A DNA stretch of 64,000 nt from Sipunculus nudus (lineage: Eukaryota; Annelida; Sipuncula; Golfingiida; Sipunculidae): positions 44,823,678 to 44,887,677 of the forward strand of contig CM049307.1 of NCBI GenBank assembly GCA_026874595.1, read 5' to 3'. Position 1 is the stretch's first letter. Each line of letters begins with the position of its first letter. The notes below the pieces were generated by a model. It searched no databases, was not told where the DNA came from, and saw only the letters and a list, made by a program, of their open reading frames with translations. The translations under genes and the position numbers were made by a program. Below, piece by piece: positions 30,517-45,837 of this stretch.

Positions 30517-31953
30517 CTTTGTAAATTAATAAACGAAATAACATGTACGGTATATGATAAAAATAACGATTTTATTATGTCTTATCTTTGTTTTACTAAC
30601 TAAAGAAAGAAAAGGTAGCTTTATTCACCAGTATATATTTAACTTTAGCACAATTAAATTATTACTGCCGGAACGTAACAGATTATTTGCGATGATCATA
30701 CTTCCGGACGTGTAGCGAAAATAAATACATTGCGTTTTCATTTTTTTTCCATGATTCATATTTTGCCATCATAAATAACAATGGATTAAAGATGTTTAAT
30801 TTCTTTGTTTATAGCCTTGAACTGGATTTAAAGCTGCTTTTGTCTTACACTTTACCTTAATACATGTAAATAAAATGTTATAGATAGTTTACCAGAAGTT
30901 AATTTATAAAATGACGTATTCTATTACAATGTTATTGGCAATTTAGTTATATAAACAACTATTAAAAGCCTTCGAGCATGCATCGCACTACAAGAAGCTT
31001 TAGAAATGCAGAGTAAAAGTAGACAGCCGCAAAAGCATCTGAATATTGATTCTGAGATTTCGGTTTGCTTCGTGACAATATAAAATACATGTTAATTCTT
31101 CACCTGAATTTTCTTGGAAGGTTAGCAAGATGCGTCTCTGATTCAGCTTTGGGAAAAAAACTGCATTTCAAGGTATTTGACTAAAGACCTGATTTATTTA
31201 TACATCTAGAAAAACAAGCTTACATGAAAAATTTAAAAGAGGTTTTTAACTTGTTTCGTAACGTAAGCTTTATCACCAGTGTGCGTTGTTATCCTGTAAA
31301 CTGTTAACTCTAAAAACGCAGCTAGCAATAACTGGAAACGCAATTTCATAATCTGTACAGCGTACGTGCTCCCATCATCCGCACTCATTCACATAGCAAC
31401 AAAAAGCATATATGCGCAGCGAATGTCAATAAAAAAATGACCCATCCTCTAGATTATAAATATATTAAGTGTGATATCCCACCCGGTATAAATAGACATG
31501 TTGATATCACGGTTGTGCCTACTACGTTACCATGACAACGTGACCGATCGAATGTTACCATGAATGTTCATAAGCAAATATGCAACCCCGTAAAATGCAA
31601 AGCTATATATAGCACTGTCTAGGAAATATAAGCAAGCAAGTACACTGTTTAGCAAATTTCATTCTTTACTTGAACCTCTTATACAAAACATGCATGTTAA
31701 AAGGTGCTTATAAATATAATTTGTTTTAAATTTAATTTAATTTATAGACTACAGAGAAGAATATATTGAAATGAAAATACAAAGAATTGTTACTCCGAAG
31801 GCTTCTCTACATTTACAGGTGCCCCTACCAGTTTATAACAGTTTACTGTCGTCACAACAAATACAGAAAACCAAATTTTTATTTATTCTACATATATTTT
31901 GAACCGTTATATAAGCGTTAAACGCAAACTGGTAACGGGAAGCGTGTACTCAC
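30517..31953 (-). other. Mhc: Intron between exons 5 and 6a
   Basis: 1.4 kb AT-rich intron. No exon copy, repeat or clear regulatory cluster seen. Confidence 0.5.
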
Positions 31954-31981
31954 GTGATCAGCATAGACTGGTTCTCGCGAT
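31954..31981 (-). CDS. Mhc: Mhc exon 5: 28-nt microexon before P-loop
   Basis: 28 nt with split codons at both ends, reading (D)RENQSMLI(T). The final AC takes C from 6b or T from 6a, and both give Thr. A 28-nt exon at this place is a conserved feature of animal muscle myosin genes. Acceptor TTGTTACAG, donor GTGAGTAC. Confidence 0.96.
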
Positions 31982-32451
31982 CTGTAACAACAACGAAATG
32001 CCATTAGTCACGTTCTCTCTATTTTTCACATCACTGTACACGTAAAAACACAACAACATTTATCCAGTCATGATATTTCGTTAGCTTTGTAACACCTTTG
32101 TCTTTAAGAGTGTACATATTATCAAAGCCACATATTGCTGAATTTTATCATAATTTTATATAATAAATTAATTATAACTGATAATAATTATGAATAATAT
32201 AATAATACATAATTTACAGTTCAATTCTAATATATCTTACTCATTCATTTATCATCATATTTAATTAAGTTATATTATATTTTGCCATTTATACTCTGTT
32301 TTCTTGGGAAGGGGGGGGGGATATTGTAGAACTACTCGTGTTATATTTGTTTTCTCGTCCTTTCTTAGAATCATTGATAAAAAATACGAGAGACTTAAGT
32401 AATGAATATTAAAGTTAGAGATGGTAGAAACATGACATAAACATAACTTAC

Positions 32452-32608
32452 CCTGCAACATGTTGTTGTAGGCGTTGTCAGCCACAGAGAACAGATGGGG
32501 AGGCATTTCGTTCCTCCTCTTGCCCTTGTACTTGCCGATGACGCTCATGGTGTAGATGGGCAGCAGTCTGTAGGGGTTGATGGCAACACAGAACAGGCCA
32601 GAGTAGGT
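32452..32608 (-). CDS. Mhc: Mhc exon 4: N-terminal motor (50 kDa-side of 25K)
   Basis: 157 nt: [20 protein letters not shown] then [20 protein letters not shown] and [12 protein letters not shown] plus [14 protein letters not shown] and [13 protein letters not shown] are universal muscle myosin motifs. Acceptor TTGGTTACAG, donor GTAAGTTA. Confidence 0.97.
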
Positions 32609-32876
32609 CTGTAACCAAGACAAAAACCGTTATAACACACAGGAACATCCCCCATACCCAAGAAGTCTTAGTATACAGCAGAACCTGTCTGAAACACCAC
32701 CTATCTAATGAGACAATATGTCCATAAGGACCTTCAGGAAGTGAAACAAAAACATTAGTTAAAATTGACCTGTCTAGCAAAACCAAATGTGAAGTAAGAA
32801 ACGTTTTTGCAAGTCCCACGGATCGTCTTATGATATACACGTTTCGATGTATTTCTATATTAAACCTCTTGCTATA

Positions 32877-32939
<63 letters not shown>
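32877..32939. repeat. (TA)n microsatellite
   Basis: Uninterrupted AT dinucleotides in intron 3. A second tract lies at about 33060-33100. Confidence 0.95.
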
Positions 32940-32942
<3 letters not shown>

Positions 32943-33066
32943 TATTTAATGTCTATATAATATATATGCGCATAATTTGATATAATATTATTAATATTAT
33001 ATAAAATATTATACAATATTATTACATAATATTTGAATAATAAGTTTATTATAAAATTTGTATATA

Positions 33067-33102
<36 letters not shown>

Positions 33103-33909
33103 ATGGCTTATATATTATTATATATTATTACACTTAATGCCGAAATGTTTTGTCTGGGGAATAATACCATTGACATTGACATGGTAGGATTATTTTACGG
33201 AGAATGTAACACACTTATTGAAAAGAACCCTTAGGTTTTATATTAATGATAATATTATTTGGCCTTGGCAATTACTGAAATAGTTAACGGAAGCCGCCAC
33301 TCAAAAAAATCAAGAGCAAAGTCAATATGTTCGTCTACAGAAAAAAATGCAAAAAAATATATTTCGGCTAAATTTAAATATAAATCATGCAGGGCTCAAG
33401 CAAAGTCGTGTCTGCATGGTAATTCACACCTTAGTTTCTTAAGACGTTAGACCTTGCAATAATTATGAGACCATGATTACAGTTTTAAAAACAAAGCATT
33501 ACTGTAGACTCAACAACTATCGATTGGTCTGATAGATCATATGATAAGATTGCTAGCATTTTACACGGAATAAAATTGCGTTGGCAGTCATGGTTCACTT
33601 TAACATGTTAAGTACGCTTTGCCATTGTTTGAAGTGTAAAGGTATGTGTGTTTGGGGGGGGGGTATTTTCAGCCTGTTGAAAGGGACTATTGCCGTTTCA
33701 GAGAGAGAGAAAGAGAGAGAGAGAAAGATGGAAAGCATGTCCTTCTAATAACATCCAAGATAAACTGGTATGAACGTTCAAGTGAACAGCGTAAACAAGA
33801 TAGGGGTAATGTAAAGCAACTGTTAGACCGGAATGTCTGTGTAAACGGGCACGTTAAATACGACCGGAGCTATGCACCGGCGTACAGTGCCATGAATGTC
33901 GAACTATAA

Positions 33910-34180
33910 ATACCAAACCGCCTGGAAGTACCTTGAAGGGCGGGCGAGCGGGTGGGATCCCATTACAGGCCAGTAAGTCGGCTTCAGCAAACAGCCAGCC
34001 TACCGGGGATGCCCAAATAGGGATACCCCTGCAAGAGCAAGCATTGCTAGGAACTGCTATTTATAACCCATCATGAATAGACACGTGGGCAAATCATCGC
34101 CACCCGCTTTGCTTCTAACACCGCAATATATTAAGCTGGTCCATAAAACCAAGCGGTAATTAATGCCCACCATGCATGCT
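33910..34180. promoter_or_regulatory. Enhancer-like GC-richer island in intron 3
   Basis: A block of higher GC within AT-rich intron containing a perfect MEF2 consensus CTATTTATAA (34057-34066) and an E-box CACGTG at about 34083. First-kilobase introns of muscle genes often hold such elements. Function is inferred only. Confidence 0.35.
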
Positions 34181-35282
34181 GGTATATGCCATGTCTATTT
34201 GCACATATGTGAAGGTTGTTTATTTATAAGCAGCATACGTAAGGCCAAGATGGCTGACTGCTATGAACATGCTAGTCCCCAAGTTTGACAAAGTATGAGG
34301 TGATCAAGCGTGTTAAACAATCATATACGAAACGGCCAACAAAGTAAATAAAACGTATGTCTACCTCTTTTCTTTTTTTCCTGAACAAAATAATCGACCT
34401 TTGACATGTTATCATAATTCGTCGGATGAAAAAATAAATCCACTTTCACATCAGGATAAACAGCGATAAAGGTCATGCTATATCAACATTTGTGAGGAAA
34501 GCAAAAGGGACTTTATACGTGCCCTTAAAGTGATGTTTGAACCATTTCCATAGCATTTTCAGATAAAAAAAATGTTTGACACGGTATATGGTATACATTA
34601 CGAAGCCATCCTGACGTCATCTTAAGAGGTGGCGTTTAAATTGGATGGGTGCTTTGGTTATCGTGGACTACGTTTTGAAAGAAAGCTGTATGCCAGACGT
34701 GGTGTCACTTGTAGGAGCAGAGGTCAGGAATATTTAGGTTCTCAAACTTAGATCAAGGGTTGAAGATGTTGAATCATTGATCAGGCTACGAAAATATTTA
34801 AATATTACATTTAAATATTTAATTCGCTATTACTCCCATGATAACACCTCAAACTTGCATTCTCATATGTGTCAAAACTATCAAAGTTATCGGATTATTA
34901 TAGGTGCAGAGGATGCCAAAATTCGTGGAACGGTAAAAAGCACCTTGATCAAATCAAATGAAATAAACATTGATTCCATCGTCTTCATTCGATTTAATAT
35001 AATGCTATCTTGATAATATAAATATGCTATATATATATATTACCTCCTCGCAAATGCGTGATATGCCTTTTTTAACAACATTATTTTAAAAATACTTTTA
35101 AAAAATATTGCTGATTCGATACACATTTAGGGCAGAGACTGTGGATGGCTTTAAGTTCGCGGCTCTTTGAAATTCGCGAGAGTCGGATTGGGGCAGTAAT
35201 CGCGAAAATAAGTCCCTCGTGAATAAGACGCCTCATTAAAACTGGTAATCAGGCAATTATACTGTAACCTCGTGGGCATATA

Positions 35283-35295
35283 TATGTATATATAA

Positions 35296-35367
<72 letters not shown>

Positions 35368-35430
35368 GATGTTCAGTTAGTTTGCTTCCTCTGTAGAACG
35401 AACAGATGAAGTCAAACTAACTGAACATTA

Positions 35431-35500
<70 letters not shown>
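35283..35500. repeat. (TA)n tracts flanking the intron 3 hairpin
   Basis: Two TA arrays of about 60-80 bp on either side of the 35364-35433 hairpin. Confidence 0.9.
35364..35433. repeat. 70-nt near-perfect hairpin flanked by (TA)n
   Basis: Arms of about 32 nt (AATTGATGTTCAGTTAGTTTG then CTTCCTCTGT, paired with ACAGATGAAG then TCAAACTAACTGAACATTAATT) differ by a couple of mismatches and one gap, with a 7-nt loop. (TA)n lies on both sides (35283-35363, 35440-35500). It may be a small foldback element inserted in TA, or a transcribed pre-miRNA-sized hairpin. Confidence 0.75.
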
Positions 35501-35502
<2 letters not shown>

Positions 35503-35814
35503 AAAAATAACCTCTCTTTCAGGAAAAATCTATACCCTTATATCTTATACATAATATCTCTCGTTAGTGAACAAAATTTGGGGCCTCATTGTTTATTATT
35601 ATATAGGATGTTAATTCATAAAATAATGTCTACTCGCTAGATGTAATGTTTATTCCTTACTGTAGAATGTTAAATCGCAAAAAACGAGCCATCGCGGGAC
35701 ACTCTAAATAATTGGAAATTGCGAAAAATTAATCCTGTGAAAATAAAAACGACCACAGTATTAAAGTTTCAGGCTGGGGGGGGGGGGGCATGTTGTATTA
35801 TAAAGAATACTCAC

Positions 35815-35958
35815 GTAAATAAGGGCAGCTTCATATCTGGATTTCAAGTTGTAGAGAACGGAGGCTTCGTTCAGGTAGGTCAGGTTAGCCATATCCTCCA
35901 GCAGTTCGAATTTGGGAGGGTTCATCTGTTGGATCTGATCCTTTTTGAGGGTCATGGT
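35815..35958 (-). CDS. Mhc: Mhc exon 3: N-terminal motor
   Basis: 48 codons, phase 0 to 0: [20 protein letters not shown] then [20 protein letters not shown] and RYEAALIY. The [23 protein letters not shown] block is a muscle-myosin signature. Only one copy, whereas insect Mhc has alternatives near here. Acceptor CTTTTGCAG, donor GTGAGTAT. Confidence 0.97.
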
Positions 35959-36094
35959 CTGCAAAAGAGGTGACGTCAGGTGAATAGATCTGATAGGTAC
36001 AGGCAGGGTAAGTTATTTGTTTCTGTTGCATACAGTAGGCTGACCTATAGTAATGACATCTTACTAAAATAATCAAGAGACATCATTATCATAT

Positions 36095-36144
<50 letters not shown>

Positions 36145-37182
36145 ATATGTTTTGTTATATATAACATGTATAACACACACAATAGTTATTATCCGGTCAT
36201 ATGTAAAAATCTGCAACCTCTACAAAAGCAAATAAAGATGGTCTACTTCCAAATGAACATAATAAAAAGAGGTGCGAGATAGATAAAGAACCTAGGATAC
36301 ATAAAAACTATTTTACTGATATATTATGCTGATTTCCCGAAATAACCCAAAATATGAATTCTTAGATTCAGGATTTATCACAATGAACACTAGGGGGCGT
36401 GATATTTAAGTATCTTCACAGATAAGCTTCACTATGGTTTGAAGCTTCCTATTACTCTGCGTAGACTCGGACTCCCAAGAGTACAACTCTTTTGTTTAGT
36501 CAGTCAAAATCAACCCCCCCCCCCCCCCCCCCCCTCCTCCTCCCGCAAATGCACCTGGGCTTCTAAATACACCAGGGGTGTAGGTATTAATTTTGTGCAG
36601 AGGACAATGTAATGGATTCAAGTGTGTTGGATTAGAATTATTCCAAGGCAAATTACAAAAACGTGAATGTTTTGTGGTAAGAACTTCACGGCATGAGTAA
36701 TATTTTGCAAGCAAGTAGATGTGGAATGTAAACAGAAGGAATTTCCTTGAAATATAACAAGTTTTGATTTTAAAGTTTGACAGTTGAGACAAAAAGTCCC
36801 AAATAGAAAAGATTCATTTCGAGTAGAAACGACTTCTGAGAGAGGGTTGCACCCTGTAATGCTGAACTTTGGTTCACAGAATTAACATCAGGCAACACTT
36901 ATCATCATATCAGAATATTACCATAAATAATCATTACCAAAGATACCCAATCGTGCTGCACTTATACAACAGACACCAGGTGGCACCAATGATCGTTCCA
37001 GGAACAGATCACGTGGCTGCATGTTTTTTTGTCAAAGCTGACCTGGCCACACCCTTTGTCGTCTTAGTAGTCGAATCATGAATATTAGCAAAATGAATAT
37101 TAACATATCATGAATATCGATAGGAACCTTTGACCTACAAACACTATCCAATAAGATATGTCTATATAGATATGCAACTGAC
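35959..37182 (-). other. Mhc: Intron 2
   Basis: 1.2 kb with a (TA)n tract (36096-36139) and a run of 21 C on the plus strand (36514-36534), i.e. G-rich in the transcript. No other feature. Confidence 0.55.
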
Positions 37183-37385
37183 CTCATGATCGGCTGTTTC
37201 CACTGTGACTTCATCACCCTTTGTGCTCTGAACTTCAGCCTTGACGAATCCACCCTTTTTGCATGGGGCCCAGCAGTTTTTCTTGGAGTCGAAGGAGCCT
37301 GATTGCTCTTTCATCAGCTTCTTGCGGTCGACACCAAGATATTTGAAATCCGGATCGTCCGGGGATATACCGGAAGACATGGTTG
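37183..37385 (-). CDS. Mhc: Mhc exon 2: start codon and SH3-like domain
   Basis: CDS 37183-37380, 66 codons: MSSGISPDDPDFKYLGVDRK then KLMKEQSGSFDSKKNCWAPC, KKGGFVKAEVQSTKGDEVTV and ETADHE. DPDFKYL and CWAP...GFVKAEV are the conserved start and SH3-like fold of muscle myosin. The ATG is at 37378-37380 (context CAACCATGT). An acceptor ACATAAAAACAG 5 nt upstream fits a noncoding exon 1. Donor GTCAGTTG. Confidence 0.96.
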
Positions 37386-39122
37386 CTGTTTTTATGTGCA
37401 ACGAACTAACGAAAACGGCGGTGACTCTGGACGCTGAGAACCCGCTGATAACCACAGAACCGCCCTAGAGCAAAGGCTGAAATAAAAATATATTTTGTTA
37501 ATTTGGCCGGGTTGTGACTGTATAGTTTTTACTTAAAAGCAAATAGATTAACAAAATATTATTTATATTACTCTGTTTTGATGTTGCTGTTTTATGTATT
37601 TATATGATTACATTATCATAACTAGCTTTAAATATTCATAATTACTGATACTGCAATTTTTTTTATTTGATTAAAGTTTGTCAACATTTGGATAATATTA
37701 GTTTGTTTATCATTAAGTAAGAATTGCATTGGCAAAAATGCTGAATCACTCATATTCAATTGTTTATAACTTGTACTGAACAAATTTCTCTCTAAAAATC
37801 CAAAGGTTATAAGGTATCATTGATATACAACATAATGTTGGTTAATGATGGTATGGGTATTAAGGTATGCACAGGAAAGGAAGATGGTCAGGAATGATAA
37901 TTAACAGAGAAGTCGACCAGTGTTTAACTGAAAAACAAAAATGCTTGTTTCAGCAGTGGAGCTGGCTTAACCATGTCCTCATCGACTTCAGGGTCAGGTC
38001 TAAGGGGCTCTGAACTCAGCATTGCCGGAATATGTCCAAGGTCGACAAAACTAATGAATAATATCTGCTGAATCAATTGTATTTATAATCTGGATAGACT
38101 CATGAGAAACATGCAAGTTACATGCATATATGGAACATGATAAACTACTAAGGACATGTTGATTGGTTTCAGGTTCCGTTGACCCTTGACCTTAAAGTTA
38201 TGGAATTACGCCAAGGGCCTTGTACATTCATGGCCTCCCACCCTTACCCCATGCTAGAAACATACCAGAATTTTAACACCCACGCCCCTTTAGCTTTGCT
38301 ACCTTACTGTGATTCCGGCTAGGCTTGGCGTGGATTTTAGCATATGCTGTCTTAAGCTTGCCTGCCTTCCCTTCCCGGACAACTGAGCCAAAGGATCGAG
38401 AGTACATAATCTCGATCAGGGCCCTCTCCCAGGCGCCCCACCCAGCTGGCGGCTGTATTGGTCTTAAAAGGTGTGTCCTGCCTCTGTGTGTAGTTAGCAG
38501 GAGTGGTTGTATCATACAGCTGCAAGCTACTTTTCCCGTTCTCCAGTCTACAAAGTCTTAGATGTATCTGAATATGTCTATGACCAATTCCCCCCCCCCC
38601 CACCCCCACCCCCACCTGAAACCCTATTACTACTGCACTGTTAGCTTGCGGCATTATGAGACCATGCATTACTGCATTAGTGATAGTCAAATGCAAACAC
38701 TGCTGTTGATTTCACCGTCCAGTTCAAACTGCTTAAGATGTTAGTTAATTATCTCAATCGAAGATCCTTTTGAAGAGTGCCCCAACCATGTTCCTTAAGT
38801 GATCTACACCTGTAGATTAATTAATCATCCAGATCAGCTAAAACAGCTAAGAGATATGGCATGCAAGGTCATGTTAGGTTCGAGAACCATTCTTTTGCAG
38901 ACGACGCCGGTTCCCGCCCAATCTAACCAAAAACTCCAGCTAACCAGCTCCAGTAAGTGCTGTGTGGTTCCTCAAGGGAACTTGAAAAACAGGTCCGGTG
39001 GTATAATAATCCAATGTCAAAAACACAGGTAAACTGCGAGGGAAATCCAGCGTCAAGGGCATAGGTATCCAGTGGGGGCATGCTGAAAGGCAAGGGTTTA
39101 GTAAGAAATAAACTGTACTCAC
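37386..39122 (-). other. Mhc: Intron 1
   Basis: 1.7 kb between the proposed noncoding exon 1 and exon 2. It includes two CAGCTG E-boxes (about 38443 and 38518) and a C-rich (CCCCCA)n stretch near 38590-38620. No coding exon. Confidence 0.5.
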
Positions 39123-39220
39123 GTTCAAAAGCCGTTCTGTGAACTGCATCTGGTGACCCACAGGGTTATATACTCCAGCAGGCTGGTGTAACTTATGCAA
39201 CGCGCTCTCTGATTGGTGGA
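39123..39220 (-). promoter_or_regulatory. Mhc: Mhc promoter and noncoding exon 1
   Basis: On the minus strand TATATAA (39166-39172) follows a CCAAT box (39212-39216). About 25-30 nt after the TATA, initiation near 39140 would give a short noncoding exon ending in TTTTGAAC|GTGAGTAC (donor GT at 39121-39122). Spacing of CCAAT, TATA, start and donor is textbook, and the acceptor just before the ATG in exon 2 requires such an upstream exon. The exact start site is inferred. Confidence 0.6.
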
Positions 39221-42479
<3,259 letters not shown>

Positions 42480-42480
<1 letters not shown>

Positions 42481-42960
42481 AAGTTTCGTAAACACCGCAG
42501 TGTTATCAAACATGGTTCTGTCAATGATAAACCTGCTGGCCCCCATCCAGCCCTCCAAGCGGCCCACAGCACTGACCTCTCGGGCTTATTTTTGTAGCAG
42601 CGCAACTGAAGCAGCCCAAGCCAGGCCTGAACATACAGTTACACAGGAGCTCAACACAGCTCAGAACAGGGGGAGGACCGGGTGACCCCTTTTAAGGCAG
42701 GCGGTATCTTGTCGTGTGTGTACCCCAACTACACCAGTAACCCAACCCTGCTGGGCCACTTCTGGGAACACCGCTGCTATGGCAACCGTGGCTCGCGCAG
42801 CGCCTCCGTGCACATGGCAACTATCACTCACTCCTGGAAGTCTGTATGTATTGCTGAAGCCTGAAGGTACAGCACTGCCTCAGGAGCTCCATCAGCGGTC
42901 ATAGGCCACCATGTGTTCACCTTAAACCCTCGCCAGCTGACTCGAACGTTAATCCATGCG
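42480..42960. promoter_or_regulatory. GC-rich island upstream of Mhc, possible distal promoter
   Basis: Strikingly GC-rich within AT-rich flank. On the minus strand CTTAAAAGGGG (42687-42697) resembles a TATA element. A CTACAAAAATA stretch near 42593 resembles a MEF2 site, and CCCGAGAG|GTCAGTGC offers a splice donor (exon side from 42577). Together these could form a distal noncoding first exon. Plus-strand frames here show no known protein. Confidence 0.25.
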
Positions 42961-44090
42961 GTGCTTACTGCCGCTGACAGTAATACATGACTAACTAGGA
43001 TGGTTTTTGTATTACCTGTACCGGCATGTGGGAGGTTAGTATGGTGGCAAATACATCAAATAAAAGAAAATCAAAGTTGACCAGTAATCAGATTTTTATT
43101 TGAAGGTAAATTTCGCATTTTGGTCCTAAAAACGTCATTCTCTTAGCGCCTTTGCAAGCTAATTTAGTGGTTATGACAAATAAGTAGGTAATACCTTCAT
43201 ATAAGAAGCGAGCTAAAATTACTTTAATTTCTATAATGTTTGAACATTATTAACAAATTATTCTTTTAAACAGTGTTTCATAATTGTAGTGCTGCAATGT
43301 AATCAATATAAAGGGAGCAAAAAAGTGTTCAGCGAGGATATTTCAATGAGAGAAAACGAAAAAAGTTTGGTCGGTCAACTATTATAAGTTAAATTTTTAA
43401 ATGTGGTTACTCTGTAATAAAATAAGCTCTCAAAAGTTTTTTTATTTTCCACATCAGCTGTTTGTAGTGTACATTTAGCACTGCGCTGTGCATGATTCAT
43501 TAAAAAAATTTCAAGAACAGGTGTTAATGTTACTTAAGAATACAGGTCACGGCAACAGTGAGCATACCACATGCATCTGTCGAAATTGTAGCCTTGAGAG
43601 CCTTCTAGTGTCTAATTTCATTTTTACATACTCAACGAATAATTGCATGTCGTTTATCATGCTTGGCAGACTTACCTAATTCGTATTATGCTTTAGACTT
43701 TCCGTGTAATAATATACCTGTGATAAATGACGAAAAGGATGTGATAGTAAAGCTGATATGATAGCAAAATGTTCATCATTTCCCGCGAGGGAAACATTAA
43801 TAAAGTGCGACATTTCAATGTTATAAATATTGTATATCTCATGTGAATTAAAATAAAAACGGGAAAAGGAGACTTGCGCGAAAGGGACAAATTATTTTTT
43901 TTCATGAATGAAGTGTATATAACACGCTTTTGTATATGTAAAATACCCGTGTGTTCTGGGTTAAAGTAATTTTGTTTTAATTTATATACTGAAAAACGTT
44001 TTATTCCAGCTACAGTGTGATCAACATTTTCAAAAAGCAAGGCATAACATTATTGACAAAACTATATAACTGTTTCGACTGGTTAACTTT
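42961..44090. other. Intergenic DNA without recognised features
   Basis: AT-rich; no gene, repeat or RNA gene recognised. Confidence 0.5.
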
Positions 44091-44420
44091 CACTTTTGCT
44101 GGTTTCCCCCTCGGGATGCATTATGTGACGTAATGATTCCATGACCACCTGCATGTAGCTGGTATGGTTCGGTGCAGCAGGGGTGGCCGCAAACTTGATA
44201 TTATTATACTGCATGATATAGTATAATCCCGAGGCATCGCGCACCAAACACACAGACACCACCGATTAATCAAGCGCGCGTGGTGCATCCATGACCCTCC
44301 TAGCAGCAGGACGCTACGTCACAATGAAAACATCATGACTGGTCGGCCGGGAGGGTTATCTATCTCTACAGGCTGCTGATGGCTCTCGTATTATGCCCCC
44401 TGCGATTTAAGCAATAACGT
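44091..44420. promoter_or_regulatory. GC-rich island with two CRE-type sites
   Basis: TGACGTAA at 44126-44133 and an inverted TGACGTA at 44315-44321, within a GC-rich segment containing GCGCGCG. Resembles a cis-regulatory module; the target is unknown. Confidence 0.25.
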
Positions 44421-44445
44421 GGACATGGACGTACGTTCAAAGGTA

Positions 44446-44514
<69 letters not shown>
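44446..44514. repeat. (TA)n microsatellite
   Basis: About 69 bp of pure TA. Similar arrays lie at 41938-42010, 45422-45484 and 48453-48517. All create spurious Ile-Tyr repeat frames. Confidence 0.95.
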
Positions 44515-44518
<4 letters not shown>

Positions 44519-45413
44519 CGCATTATTTAATCAAAATACAGGTGAGTATATTTATCTCTCAAGCGAGTGAGAATCTTGCATTCGACAAATGCATGGACAA
44601 AGTCTGAGTTATACCTGGGGAAACACTAGAACTTGTTTTGCAAAGTAGCTATATCGATCAAGTTCGATGAAGAAACCGTGCTTGTAGAATTCAAACTAAT
44701 GGCCTAAAATCTAGAACTCACGATGAACGTATGCATATGCATGACGTGGACTTCATAGTCTAAATGTTTCCTGAATTTTTTAAACAGACAGTAATAATTG
44801 TAAATCTATTCCAACCCAGCAAGACACCGTATATTCAAAAAGTGAATTTTGCTCTAGTGGCAACTTTTGCGAGCTGGACGTCTATATACATGAGTTGCTA
44901 CTGAATGTTTAAACACGTTGTTAATACTGTTCATTGCGTTTTATGCTGCATGTATATATTTTCGTTGTTTCTGTAACTCAGCTAGGAAAGGATTATTTTC
45001 TCAAAAATATATTTATAAAATTCTGTTGGAATTGTGTTTCAATAAAAAAAATAGGGATTTACTTTCAAGTCTGATGTTGTTTTTGTGAATGTCAGCCTGC
45101 AATTAACCGTGGATATGACTTCTAAGGCAATTATGCATCGGATTGATATGTCCGAAGTCGAGTCGTGATGCCATTTATAGTCAACATGAAAACTCCACTG
45201 CAATGTTCATCCGTTCTGTTACGACGATATCGCTGTACAAAGGCGGTAATCTTAACATAAGGCTAGTCTCATGTGCCGAACAATGTCGGCAAGAAGGGCA
45301 TAAATTAATCTGCATCTTACCCAAAATGAGATAATACTATTATTTACTGAATTGGTGTACATAGTCTAAATACATATGTATCTATACGAGATATACCACA
45401 ATATACCACATCT

Positions 45414-45485
<72 letters not shown>

Positions 45486-45837
45486 GTAAAACTGTCTACC
45501 CTAAAACTTAAGTTATAACCAAAACCCTTCGATGCACTGCAACAGTTCCACATGTGCACACGTATTCAGGACTATATTAAGACGTTGGTTATATAAAAAT
45601 AAACGAGGGTTGTAGAGGGGTCAGATTTAGAATTTCCTGACCATCCGATCGATGCCCTTCAGTCCTGTATAGAGCGTATGTTTTTAATCAGACCAAAGCA
45701 TTTTCAAGCGCCTTGCAAGTTCACTTGAAATATTTCTTCACATGTGTATACCTACGCTCCCGAGGCAGCGGAAATCTTACGCTTCTAAAGAAGCAACTGA
45801 TTTTCACGCTGCCAGCTTTGACCGTTTATGATATATT

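Larger units (their letters stand above)
32609..35814 (-). other. Mhc: Intron 3, with microsatellites, a hairpin and an enhancer-like island
   Basis: 3.2 kb, the longest intron. It contains (TA)n tracts, a 70-nt hairpin and a GC-richer segment at about 33910-34180. No exon copies of the flanking coding sequence are found. Confidence 0.6.
1111..39141 (-). other. Mhc: Muscle myosin heavy chain gene, whole spliced locus
   Basis: Thick-filament motor of muscle: actin-activated ATPase head, light-chain-binding neck and coiled-coil rod. I assembled it from exons bounded by AG acceptors and GT (twice GC) donors with consistent phase throughout. With cassettes 6b, 7d, any exon 16, 26a and the terminal exon at 1111 the coding length is 5,868 nt, i.e. 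1,955 residues. P-loop GESGAGKT falls at 177-184, switch I NNNSSRF at 240-246, switch II DIAGFE at 463-468, SH2/SH1 at C693/C703 and the head-rod proline at P835. The last three match scallop numbering as I know it. Five places hold tandem, equal- or near-equal-length, phase-compatible alternative exons (6, 7, 10, 16, 26). Single-gene isoform production by splicing is established for scallop and insect muscle myosin; the exact exon inventory here is read from this sequence. Confidence 0.97.

Noticed and set aside
44419-44607. Ile-Tyr repeat frames here and at 36094, 41885, 45344, 48278
   Set aside because: Translations of (TA)n tracts.
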